Virus record (IMG/VR): IMGVR_UViG_3300021375_000117
Coordinates: 1 to 29,308 of that record
DNA from: a virus
Reading direction: 5' to 3' (one strand)
Length of the DNA stretch: 29,308 bases
The stretch's first letter is position 1, and every line of letters begins with the position of its first letter. Below, in pieces: positions 1 through 6,070 of this stretch. The notes below the pieces were generated by a model. It worked only from the letters and a program-made list of their open reading frames with translations. It was not told the DNA's origin and ran no database searches. The position numbers were made by a program, and so were the translations under genes.

Positions 1-168
1 CACCTAAACACAGTGTCTGATTTTGTCAGCGGTCGGAGAGGCGGCATACGTCTAGACACCTTGATCAAGATCGAAAAAGCTTGCCACGTTATAAAAGAGA
101 GTCCGTTTTTATGCCGAAGAGTTAGTCGGAGTAAACAGCAGGGAGCTACCTTAATGGTAGTTTCTTAG
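1..168 (+). CDS. C-terminal part of a Cro/C1-type HTH regulator (5' cut by window edge)
   Basis: Frame 1 is open from the first base to a TAG stop and encodes 55 residues. It begins HLNTVSDFVSGRRGGIRLDT and continues LIKIEKACHV. The pattern TVSDFVSGRRG followed by LDTLIKIEKA is what is usually seen at the recognition helix and following helix of small Cro/C1-type HTH proteins (helix 3, then a loop, then an L.TL.KI helix). The tail is short and basic, with no peptidase or dimerisation domain, so the whole protein is probably under 100 residues. It sits just upstream of the early operon and could be a Cro-like regulator of it. The first helices lie outside the window, so the exact family cannot be named. 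Confidence 0.6.
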   Translation, partial: HLNTVSDFVSGRRGGIRLDTLIKIEKACHVIKESPFLCRRVSRSKQQGATLMVVS

Positions 169-185
169 TGTTAATTCCAACACTA
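166..185. promoter_or_regulatory. Perfect 7-bp inverted repeat at the start of the early operon
   Basis: TAGTGTT (166-172) and AACACTA (179-185) are perfect inverted arms around AATTCC. The left arm contains the stop codon of the preceding HTH gene. There is no T-tract after it, so it is more likely an operator or leader hairpin than a terminator. Confidence 0.4.
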
Positions 186-189
186 CAAC

Positions 190-207
190 TAATCCTGAGG
201 AGGATTA
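190..207 (+). promoter_or_regulatory. Hairpin that holds the ribosome binding site of the first early gene
   Basis: TAATCCT (190-196) and AGGATTA (201-207) form a perfect 7-bp stem around a GAGG tetraloop. The Shine-Dalgarno sequence GAGGAGG lies in the loop and 3' arm, and the ATG follows three bases after the stem. A stem this exact over an RBS suggests translational control. GGA in a hairpin loop over an RBS is also the type of site bound by CsrA-family proteins, and a CsrA-like gene is present at 9716-10117. Confidence 0.4.
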
Positions 208-210
208 ATC

Positions 211-378
211 ATGGAAACAATTGATGCAACGCCAACATGGCAAGAAACAGCAGTAATGCTTACGCAGATACTGGAATCGGGCAGTGACAAGTCTTGGGCA
301 CGCGATGAGATTATTCGAATGGGCAAGATCATTGATCAACAGCAGGCATTCATTAAGCAGTCAAAGGAGGTGGCGTGA
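211..378 (+). CDS. Small early protein, 55 aa, unknown function
   Basis: ATG follows a strong GAGGAGG site, and the protein begins METIDATPTWQETAVML. It is soluble, Q-, I- and K-rich in its second half, and ends in SKEVA. There are no cysteines and no membrane segment. The C-terminal codons (AAG GAG GTG GCG) also form the Shine-Dalgarno site of the next gene, and the stop TGA overlaps the next ATG. Such arrangements are typical of early phage operons with coupled translation. I do not recognise the family. Confidence 0.65.
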   Translation: METIDATPTWQETAVMLTQILESGSDKSWARDEIIRMGKIIDQQQAFIKQSKEVA

Positions 379-665
379 TGGAAGTTTCAAAGAAGCGTCA
401 TCAAGAAATAATTAACCTAGCTAACACGCTATCAAACGATGATTTATGTACTTTGATTAATGCGGTTAGTAGTAGGTTAGAAGTTTACTTAGGCACAATC
501 GGCTTAGTGTGTATTTCAACTGAGGTTGAATACGCTCACATGAACGGTATGACAGTACAAGTCAATACCACAATGGCTCAGCTAGATGATATGCGTGAAG
601 ACGATGAAATCCAATACGCAATGAAAATGTATGAGCTGCGAAATCCAGAAAAGGAGGTGTCGTGA
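378..665 (+). CDS. Small early protein, 95 aa, unknown function
   Basis: The chosen ATG at 378 overlaps the previous stop by one base and lies seven bases after AAAGGAGG. An in-frame GTG three bases upstream is less well placed. The protein begins MEVSKKRHQEIINLANTLSN, is acidic toward the end, and finishes NPEKEVS. It has a hydrophobic stretch (YLGTIGLVCIS) too short to be a clear membrane span. The end KEVS, like the KEVA of its neighbours, is encoded by the shared junction sequence. The function is unknown. Confidence 0.7.
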   Translation: MEVSKKRHQEIINLANTLSNDDLCTLINAVSSRLEVYLGTIGLVCISTEVEYAHMNGMTVQVNTTMAQLDDMREDDEIQYAMKMYELRNPEKEVS

Positions 666-841
666 TGAAAGTAACTTCCAGCTATGGCGAAGAGTATGAT
701 CTCGATGTGCAGGGTGCAATGGATATACTTGAGTACGCGGCAAAGCAATACTGCCAAGAACTTGGCGGCGATATTAGACACCTATACACCCGCAAAGAGA
801 TATTAAATTCGATTGCCCTTTTAAAGAAGGAGGTGGCGTGA
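665..841 (+). CDS. Small early protein, 58 aa, unknown function
   Basis: ATG overlaps the preceding TGA by one base and is preceded by AAAAGGAGG. The protein begins MKVTSSYGEEYDLDVQGAMD, continues with ILEYAAKQY and ends LLKKEVA. It is mildly acidic, has one cysteine, and looks like a small helical protein. It starts and stops at copies of the recurrent AAGGAGGTGGCGTGATG junction. There is no recognisable family. Confidence 0.65.
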   Translation: MKVTSSYGEEYDLDVQGAMDILEYAAKQYCQELGGDIRHLYTRKEILNSIALLKKEVA

Positions 842-1017
842 TGAAAACCTTACACAGTAGTGACTTCAGTGATTTTCTCTGGGAACTGCAAGATTTGGTT
901 GACAAATATGTTGGCAAAAATGGAAATATTATGTGGGGAACAGAAGATGGGTGGTCTGTATTTGAAGTCTCAATTCCACGGGACCCTTCAGAATCTGAAG
1001 AGGAGGTGGCGCGATGA
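841..1017 (+). CDS. Small early protein, 58 aa, unknown function
   Basis: ATG overlaps the previous TGA by one base and follows AAGAAGGAGG. The protein begins MKTLHSSDFSDFLWELQDLV, is Trp- and Asp-rich, and ends SESEEEVAR. The reading frame is supported by its start and stop junctions, which match those of the flanking genes, and by overlap of its stop with the next start (ATGA). The function is unknown. Confidence 0.65.
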   Translation: MKTLHSSDFSDFLWELQDLVDKYVGKNGNIMWGTEDGWSVFEVSIPRDPSESEEEVAR

Positions 1018-1394
1018 GAGATTCAACTTATATGATCGACCTTAACGTCGTTACCTTCGATGCATTCTGCAAGCTAGATGCGCTAGACGAAACCTTTATA
1101 GGCACCCCCGATTATATGGGGGTTGCTTACTTTTGGGGTCATGGAGTGAAGCATTACCTTCGAGAAGCTTCTCAAGCACAGAGACGTAGAATCCATAAAA
1201 AATGGCTTGAAAAAGGACTTGATCTGTACGACGACAGTGACGACCACTTCAGAGTTATAGGTGAAGTGATGCCGCGCTTTCGTCAGGAGATACAGAACAG
1301 CCTGAAGGTCAACGGCTTTGAAAAGCACCGTGTACCCGAATGGAACAGGGTCAAGTTTGGAAACAAGCCCACAGTGATAGCCGAGGTAGCGTAA
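1014..1394 (+). CDS. Early protein, 126 aa, unknown function
   Basis: ATG overlaps the previous stop (ATGA) and follows GAGGAGG. The protein begins MRDSTYMIDLNVVTFDAFCK. It has a basic helical middle (SQAQRRRIHKKWLEKGLDLY) and ends KPTVIAEVA. There is no membrane segment and no metal-binding cysteine pair. It is the longest of the early genes here. Its last codons again form the spacer before the next gene, but the junction is diverged (GAGGTAGCGTAATG) and lacks a strong RBS. The family is not recognised. Confidence 0.7.
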   Translation: MRDSTYMIDLNVVTFDAFCKLDALDETFIGTPDYMGVAYFWGHGVKHYLREASQAQRRRIHKKWLEKGLDLYDDSDDHFRVIGEVMPRFRQEIQNSLKVNGFEKHRVPEWNRVKFGNKPTVIAEVA

Positions 1395-1573
1395 TGAACA
1401 AATTTAAATGTGAGCAGTGCGACTTCTTTGGCAATGATGATGAAATTGTCATTGTTAAAGAGGTTGATATGGAACCATACGGAGACAGAAAGGTTGAAAG
1501 GGCAAGCTACTACTATCACTGCCCAGACTGCAACTCTGACGACCTCACAGAATACGCTGAGGTGAATTGGTAA
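1394..1573 (+). CDS. Zinc-ribbon protein, 59 aa
   Basis: The chosen ATG overlaps the preceding TAA (TAATG); an upstream in-frame start would place 18 extra residues inside the previous gene. The protein begins MNKFKCEQCDFFGNDDEI and later has YYYHCPDCNSDDL. The two CxxC pairs (residues 6-9 and about 43-46) form a four-cysteine zinc ribbon. Small proteins of this kind usually bind nucleic acid or a protein partner, often a host factor. It is the last gene of the tightly coupled early group, since nearly 100 non-coding bases follow. Confidence 0.7.
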   Translation: MNKFKCEQCDFFGNDDEIVIVKEVDMEPYGDRKVERASYYYHCPDCNSDDLTEYAEVNW

Positions 1574-1622
1574 ACCCCGAGATTGCGCTAAGGATGGCGC
1601 TCTTTTTCGTTAGTTTTTCAGG

Positions 1623-1640
1623 TGCAACCCGAGGGTTGTA
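1623..1640 (+). promoter_or_regulatory. Leader hairpin before the next early gene
   Basis: CAACC (1625-1629) and GGTTG (1634-1638) form a stem around CGAG, extended by a G-T wobble and a T-A pair. It lies about 30 bases upstream of the ATG at 1671 and has no T-tract, so it is not a normal intrinsic terminator. A weaker GCGC...GCGC pairing followed by TCTTTTT lies at about 1585-1607 and could be a weak terminator of the upstream operon. Confidence 0.3.
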
Positions 1641-1670
1641 TCTAATGAACTAATCAAAGAGGAAAGCAAC

Positions 1671-2009
1671 ATGTTTTTATTTAAAGAAACGCTAGAACAC
1701 GCAGGCATGGCAGACACCAGAACACAGAAGCTTGCCGAAGCACTCAACTTACTGCACTCAGCTATATCGCAGTGCGATCTAGGCAACAGAAAAATCTTTG
1801 CGGACAACTTCCCTTACGCTGTTAGGTCTGCCGTCGAGTACGCAAAGATAGAGGAGCTAAATCAAGACTTGTGGGGGATTAGCGCACTGGATCGATACCG
1901 ACAAGACACTGAGCTTGCAGAGTGGATCTCTGAATACTCAGAGTATGAAGACAGCATCCAGACTCATCCAATTAGAGATAATGTATTCGATATGGGAGAC
2001 TACCGATGA
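1671..2009 (+). CDS. Early protein, 112 aa, acidic, unknown function
   Basis: ATG follows AAGAGGAAAG. The protein begins MFLFKETLEHAGMADTRTQK and is rich in helix-forming and acidic residues, with an E/D/Y-rich C-terminal third (SEYSEYEDSIQTHP). There is no membrane span or cysteine cluster. Its stop overlaps the start of the next gene (ATGA). Small acidic early proteins often act on host enzymes, but nothing here identifies a target. Confidence 0.7.
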   Translation: MFLFKETLEHAGMADTRTQKLAEALNLLHSAISQCDLGNRKIFADNFPYAVRSAVEYAKIEELNQDLWGISALDRYRQDTELAEWISEYSEYEDSIQTHPIRDNVFDMGDYR

Positions 2010-2137
2010 TTATTGAAATCATTTTTACAATTGTATTTTTTTCCGTAATGGCTGTGCTTTTAAGTGGAGCTTTTCTAATCGTTCAGGACAAAGAAAGACA
2101 ATACCAAGAGAGAAGGAATCAACGTGACAACAAATGA
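2006..2137 (+). CDS. One-pass membrane protein, 43 aa
   Basis: ATG overlaps the previous stop (ATGA). The protein begins MIIEIIFTIVFFSVMAVLLS, a clear hydrophobic span continuing through GAFLIV, and ends in a highly charged tail (QDKERQYQERRNQRDNK). This predicts an inner-membrane protein with the basic tail in the cytoplasm. The final codons overlap the start of the next HTH gene by 14 bases. The function is unknown; superinfection exclusion or membrane anchoring are possibilities only. Confidence 0.6.
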   Translation: MIIEIIFTIVFFSVMAVLLSGAFLIVQDKERQYQERRNQRDNK

Positions 2138-2315
2138 AGAACTGCAACACCTTATGCGAAAGCACAATCTGTCTCAGACTGATGTTTCAAAAATGCTAGA
2201 GATTCCCTTGGACACTGTAAAAAACTACAGCCGAACCGCTAACCGTAGTAGAGTGCCCAAGGTAGTCATAATAGCTTTGCGTTTGAGTATTCAACTAAGA
2301 GACAAAACGGAATGA
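2124..2315 (+). CDS. Small HTH DNA-binding protein, 63 aa
   Basis: GTG start, with AGAAGGAA about eight bases upstream, inside the end of the preceding gene. The motif LSQTDVSKMLEIPLDTVKNY (residues about 17-36) is a standard HTH of the XRE/Cro type: a helix, a turn at LEIP, then a recognition helix VKNYSRTANR. A basic segment and a short hydrophobic helix follow. It is likely a small transcription regulator closing the early operon. Its 3' end overlaps the convergent nuclease gene by 50 bases. Confidence 0.75.
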   Translation: MTTNEELQHLMRKHNLSQTDVSKMLEIPLDTVKNYSRTANRSRVPKVVIIALRLSIQLRDKTE

Positions 2316-2691
2316 GAAAGACCCACTTTGGATGCCGGTCCTGAGGACCATGAATTTGGACCGGCTCCATCCCTTCAAGCAAGATACATTCAAGTATCCC
2401 CTCCCTGCTAAACCAATACTCCCCCTTACCTGTATCAATCACCCAGAAATCAGCTAGCGACACGCTGAATGCAGACGGCTTGTTGTGGTAGTACTCGACC
2501 ACAATGTTGCCTGTCTTTTGCGACATCGGATCGTACTTAACCTCAACAGTTTTACCTATCTCAGGCATCTCAATATCCCAGTCGGGATGATACCCCTCAG
2601 CCTTCCTAGCTTGAGGGAATACCAATCTCAACCGATCAAGTAAGTTACGCTCAATCGCCTCGCCTCGAATGAGGTCTTTAGCGAATCCCAT
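2266..2691 (-). CDS. PD-(D/E)XK family nuclease, 141 aa
   Basis: The chosen ATG gives MGFAKDLIRGEAIERNLLDR, overlapping the upstream gene by 14 bases; an in-frame start 12 residues earlier would overlap by 50. The core HPDWDIEMP...KTVEVKYD carries the signature Asp (D39) and E-x-K (E50, K52). It is followed by GNIVVEYYHNKPSAFSVSLA, a pattern known from small phage nucleases of this fold. It probably cuts or processes branched or damaged DNA in phage replication or recombination. It is the last gene of the leftward replication operon, and its 3' end overlaps the convergent HTH gene. The substrate is inferred, not shown. Confidence 0.75.
   Translation of the reverse strand: MGFAKDLIRGEAIERNLLDRLRLVFPQARKAEGYHPDWDIEMPEIGKTVEVKYDPMSQKTGNIVVEYYHNKPSAFSVSLADFWVIDTGKGEYWFSREGILECILLEGMEPVQIHGPQDRHPKWVFLIPFCLLVEYSNAKLL
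2335..2364. repeat. Inverted repeat with two alternative pairings near a convergent gene end
   Basis: CCGGTCC (2335-2341) can pair with GGACCGG (2358-2364), or its GGTCC part can pair with GGACC (2345-2349). It lies 20 bases after the plus-strand stop at 2315, inside the minus-strand nuclease gene. It might slow convergent transcription, but there is no T-tract. Confidence 0.25.
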
Positions 2692-2968
2692 TTGCTCTGT
2701 CTTTTTTCCACAGCATCTCAACGCCAATCTTTACTAAGTCTTTACTGTGACTGGGCGTTGCATTATCTGGAATGCTGTCTATTGCCGCTCGCCTTTCATC
2801 CTTGCTTGGCAGTTCCAGTATGTTGCTTGGAAGGTAATAGGGTAGGGTTGCTTTTGCTAGATCATGAAAGTCTGGATCTAGGTTGTCCTCTATATACTGG
2901 AGGCACTGGGGGTAGTATGTTTTTTTCGCGGCTAATTTTATTTCAGCATTGAACTTTGCAGGCTTCAT
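2678..2968 (-). CDS. Phage protein of unknown function, 96 aa
   Basis: ATG start, MKPAKFNAEIKLAAKKTYYP, basic at the N-terminus. The middle is rich in leucine and proline (ATLPYYLPSNILELPSKDER) and the end is basic. It has no catalytic motif or cysteine cluster. It lies between two PD-(D/E)XK nuclease genes and overlaps both, so it is co-translated with them and may take part in the same DNA transaction. The family is not recognised. Confidence 0.65.
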   Translation of the reverse strand: MKPAKFNAEIKLAAKKTYYPQCLQYIEDNLDPDFHDLAKATLPYYLPSNILELPSKDERRAAIDSIPDNATPSHSKDLVKIGVEMLWKKDRANGIR

Positions 2969-3380
2969 TGGGAACCTCTAGTAATTCTCTCATTAACAAG
3001 ATGCCTGTCTCCCAATCCACCGTGACTGTTTCGACAGGTTTAAATGAGTATTCCTTGAATGTCCGTAACGGAAATACCATGCGTATCGGTTGGCGGTCGT
3101 ACTTGTATATCAGCACCGGAATATAATCATCCCCTGCTGAAGTCTTTGCTTGCTCCCACCACTCCGGCTTGTACCAGTGACCAGTCGCGTATCGTTTGGC
3201 TTCGATCATTAAGTTGTGAAACTCAATGTCAGCCTTGCCGCAAGTCTGGTATTGATCTAGGTTTCGCTTTAGGTGATTAGCGCAGGAGCCGAACTCATCT
3301 TGAAATTTCTTGATGAGCTCACGCTCAAACGCATGACCCTTAGCGCGACCGTTTATCAACTCTCTTCCTCTTCTAACCAC
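2943..3380 (-). CDS. PD-(D/E)XK nuclease, Holliday-junction-resolvase-like, about 145 aa
   Basis: The N-terminal helix NGRAKGHAFERELIKKFQDE contains the conserved E of this fold. Then CGKADIEFHNLMIEAKRYAT carries the metal-binding D51 and E60-x-K62, numbered from the GTG start. The rest (VLIYKYDRQPIRMVFPL) completes the alpha-beta core. Phage proteins with this layout are usually annotated as Hjc-like resolvases or VRR-NUC-like nucleases, and a role in resolving branched DNA fits the operon. The start is uncertain: the GTG at 3380 overlaps the upstream gene by 25 bases, while an in-frame TTG at 3359 follows AAGAGGAAGAG and overlaps the upstream stop, so it may be the true start. Confidence 0.75.
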   Translation of the reverse strand: MVRRGRELINGRAKGHAFERELIKKFQDEFGSCANHLKRNLDQYQTCGKADIEFHNLMIEAKRYATGHWYKPEWWEQAKTSAGDDYIPVLIYKYDRQPIRMVFPLRTFKEYSFKPVETVTVDWETGILLMRELLEVPNEACKVQC

Positions 3381-3601
3381 TGCAAGTAAACTCTTGCCTT
3401 TTGCAATGACTGGACCTTTCCGTTTGGATGATTTTCATATCGCCAAACATACTTCTGAACATTACCTTTGAGGTAACCTTTGAACTGCTCAGATGTCATA
3501 GAGGATTTGATAGCTTCGATGCACTCAATCGCATCGTCTGATTTCTTATAGTGTTTGGGCTGATTTACAGCGTCCCACTCTTGGGGTGTTGCATTAACCA
3601 T
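3356..3601 (-). CDS. DUF3310 phage protein, 81 aa
   Basis: The protein contains VNQPKHYKK near the start and FKGYLKGNVQKYVWRYE in the middle, followed by a helix of LQKARVYLQWL type. This is the known pattern of DUF3310 (xxNHPxHY, then GyxxGNxxKYxxRY, then KAxxYL). These small phage proteins are nearly always found in nucleotide or replication gene clusters; their biochemical activity is not established. It overlaps the Ref-like nuclease gene upstream by eight bases and the resolvase-like gene downstream. Confidence 0.85.
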   Translation of the reverse strand: MVNATPQEWDAVNQPKHYKKSDDAIECIEAIKSSMTSEQFKGYLKGNVQKYVWRYENHPNGKVQSLQKARVYLQWLEEEES

Positions 3602-3905
3602 TATTTTTCTCCGTTATCTTTTGTTTGGTCCAGTCGAGCAGTTCCATTTGTGTTCCGTAACGCTCTTCGAACCTCCGTTTAAAAGGGTGGCGACTTGTGT
3701 AACTAACATTGTCTTCACCGCCACGATGATGCTTGTAACAAAGGGGTATCGACTTAAGGTGCGCCCCTTCTTTAGTTTTTCCGTCGATGTGATGCACCTC
3801 AGCAGGCGTGAATACGTTGAACTGACGGTGACATACACAACATCCAAACTGAGTGATGTCATCCATCCATTTCTTATCAACTGCATTCGCACCACGTCCT
3901 TTCAT
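3594..3905 (-). CDS. Ref-like HNH nuclease (recombination enhancement family), 103 aa
   Basis: Motifs run in the order GCCVCH (residues 21-26), PAEVHHIDG (about 34-42), IPLCYKHHRG (about 53-62) and a C-terminal YGTQMELLDW. This matches the core of the Ref family first described in phage P1, a RecA-dependent nuclease with an HNH-like zinc-binding fold. The protein lacks the long N-terminal tail of P1 Ref, as do many phage homologues. In this operon it would act beside the resolvase and primase-helicase in recombination-linked replication. It overlaps the genes on both sides by four to eight bases. Confidence 0.8.
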   Translation of the reverse strand: MKGRGANAVDKKWMDDITQFGCCVCHRQFNVFTPAEVHHIDGKTKEGAHLKSIPLCYKHHRGGEDNVSYTSRHPFKRRFEERYGTQMELLDWTKQKITEKNNG

Positions 3906-4234
3906 GTACCGTAAACTCTCCGCTCAGCTCTCTCACTGGCTAGCATTGACTGCCAGACTTTGAACTCAACTTCAGCTGCCAACATCTCTGACTTTGCCGC
4001 CGCTAACATTCCCTTAGCCTTGCCTCTAGCAAGACGGGCTTCATACACATTGGCGTCTTCATCAGAAGCTCTTAATTGAGCGGCATTAGTCTTAGCTCCT
4101 TTTGCTTCAGCCATGACCATCGTTTGTGCGACAATTCTTTTCTCATCTGCATCAGATTTCGATAGCTGATACTCAGCCTTACCAACCGCTGTGCCTGCTT
4201 CTCGAATCTTCATTGCGAAGTCTTCTTGATCCAT
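3902..4234 (-). CDS. Helical phage protein, 110 aa, unknown function
   Basis: It starts MDQEDFAMKIREAGTAVGKA and is almost wholly helical by composition: Ala-, Glu- and Lys-rich, with few Gly or Pro, consistent with a coiled coil. There are no cysteines and no membrane span. It follows directly after the primase-helicase stop and overlaps the Ref-like gene by four bases. The position suggests an accessory role in replication or recombination, such as a loader or single-strand DNA binding partner, but no motif proves it. Confidence 0.7.
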   Translation of the reverse strand: MDQEDFAMKIREAGTAVGKAEYQLSKSDADEKRIVAQTMVMAEAKGAKTNAAQLRASDEDANVYEARLARGKAKGMLAAAKSEMLAAEVEFKVWQSMLASERAERRVYGT

Positions 4235-6070
4235 CTAGTTCTCCTTTGAATAGTTAATGTAATAACGAGCCTTGCCGTTCTTTCTGTCTCTGTACTGACA
4301 GCACTTATTGTCGAACTCAAAGCCAACTTTGCCTTCGTACATACCATTACGATTCTTTAAAACCTCTAGGTACATATCCCATTGCCTTGTGTACTGCTCA
4401 TCAGGCTCTTCACCTAACATTTCAGCCTGCTCAATCTGCTCTGTCTTGCGCTTGTTTTTCCACACGGATAGGAATCCATCAGCAAGGTCTGTAATTGACC
4501 CCGAACCCTTTACGTCATACTTGTTTGGTGCTGAGTACTCTGACTCACCCTTTCGGACGTGGGTCACAATGAATATCGTGACTGGAAATGACAGCTTGAA
4601 GTTGACAAGCTTTTCTATGAATCTCTGCTGACCCTCATAGTCATCTTGCCTAACCATATTGGTTAAAGAATCGACAACGAATGTGGTAATGCCGTAACGT
4701 CGATATGCATATTCAAAGCAGGACATTAGGTCTTCAGGTTTCGGAGTTAACTTATCAACAAACAGCCACAGGTTTGGGCACATCCACTCAAGCAGTTTCT
4801 TTCTATAGGGTTGGGGTGGTTGCTCTGATCCTGCCGCCTGACGAACCATTCGACCCATCGTTGCTTTAGGTGTCATCTCCATCGAAGCGATTAGTACTTT
4901 CTGTTGCTGTTCAACAGCGTTGAGTGCAAGTTGATTTAGCCACATTGATTTACCGTGACCATTGATGCCGCACACACCCCAGAGTTCATTGGGTCTGAAC
5001 TTGATGTCTTCTTCGTCTAACTTCGCCCAACCAGAGCCAAAGCCCTGAGTGTCATCAGCCTTGTTTTCAAAGTAGTCATCTATCTCTGACTCAAAATCTA
5101 AGACAGATCTAAGAGTCTCAGGATCTTTCCACCGAGCCTCTTCATATGCACACTTGAGCATCCATTGAGCCTGCTCATAACCTTCCTTCTGCAAGAGCTC
5201 ATTAATGTCTTTGGTAGGAAGGTTGACTCGATAGCATCGATCACCAAGTCGCTGCATTATTTCTGCGGCGGCAAGCTCCCCCTGCTCATCCATATCAGTA
5301 GCGATAAGGATCTCTTCGAAGCGTGCTAGGTTCTCGTATTCATGAGCTATCCACTTAGTCTGCTTTGCACCTTTACCTCCACCCATTGGTACAGATAGAG
5401 CAGGGAAACCTAATTCACCACAAGCAATCGCGTCCCACTCACCCTCCGTAATCCAGATCTTCCTGACAGTGTCAGGGATTGCCTGCCAACCAAACAGGAT
5501 TGGCTTTAGATCTTTCTGGGTAGATGGGTTGCCATCATGATTGATCGGCTTAGTCTTTATGAATGTCTCTTTGCCGTCTGTATCAAAGAACGGAAACACT
5601 ACATCCTGACCGCCTCTAGCATCTGTCTCATAGATCTTGTATCGGAAGCACACCTCTCCTACATCTTTGAATCCTCTTTTCTCCATGTATTCATGAAGGT
5701 GTTGATGCTCATTCCTTTCGGGAGGTTTAGGTAGGGTGTAATTTTTCTTTTCCGCCGGAGCAACTTTTTTTGCAGGCGTGTTGTCCCTGATACCATATCT
5801 TTTCTTTGCCCAGTCCATAGCATTGACTAAAGAAAGACCTTGGCTGTACATAATCAAGTCAAGAAGGTCACCACCTTCTCCGGTGCTGAAATCCATCCAC
5901 TTACCGCACTGATCACCGTTGAGATAGACAGACATACTTCTACCTCTTTCACCCTGTATCGATCCTATCTTGTAGCATCCAGACTCGACTCGACCGTCAG
6001 GATATAACTCGTTGCAAATGCCTGCGGCATGAGGCGCTAGGTTCTGCGCTAGCGTTTTAACATCCATCAT
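4235..6070 (-). CDS. Primase-helicase, T7 gp4/twinkle type, 611 aa
   Basis: The protein unwinds the replication fork and may prime. A TOPRIM domain has the metal-binding Glu in WITEGEWDAIA (E209) and the DxD in ATDMDEQGE (D259, D261). A DnaB/RecA-type helicase domain follows, with Walker A GINGHGKS (368-375), Walker B TTFVVDS (about 462-468) and the sensor IVTHVRK (H504). The N-terminal 100 residues contain isolated cysteines (19, 32, 55) but no CxxC pairs, so the zinc-finger primase domain seems degenerate, as in twinkle. The ATG overlaps the stop of the initiator gene upstream (ATGA); a second ATG follows immediately. Length and domain order match phage primase-helicases. Confidence 0.93.
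   Translation of the reverse strand: MMDVKTLAQNLAPHAAGICNELYPDGRVESGCYKIGSIQGERGRSMSVYLNGDQCGKWMDFSTGEGGDLLDLIMYSQGLSLVNAMDWAKKRYGIRDNTPAKKVAPAEKKNYTLPKPPERNEHQHLHEYMEKRGFKDVGEVCFRYKIYETDARGGQDVVFPFFDTDGKETFIKTKPINHDGNPSTQKDLKPILFGWQAIPDTVRKIWITEGEWDAIACGELGFPALSVPMGGGKGAKQTKWIAHEYENLARFEEILIATDMDEQGELAAAEIMQRLGDRCYRVNLPTKDINELLQKEGYEQAQWMLKCAYEEARWKDPETLRSVLDFESEIDDYFENKADDTQGFGSGWAKLDEEDIKFRPNELWGVCGINGHGKSMWLNQLALNAVEQQQKVLIASMEMTPKATMGRMVRQAAGSEQPPQPYRKKLLEWMCPNLWLFVDKLTPKPEDLMSCFEYAYRRYGITTFVVDSLTNMVRQDDYEGQQRFIEKLVNFKLSFPVTIFIVTHVRKGESEYSAPNKYDVKGSGSITDLADGFLSVWKNKRKTEQIEQAEMLGEEPDEQYTRQWDMYLEVLKNRNGMYEGKVGFEFDNKCCQYRDRKNGKARYYINYSKEN

Noticed and set aside
860-1045. 61-residue plus-strand frame overlapping two early genes
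   Set aside because: It conflicts with two genes that start and stop at the shared junction sequence and has no RBS of its own.
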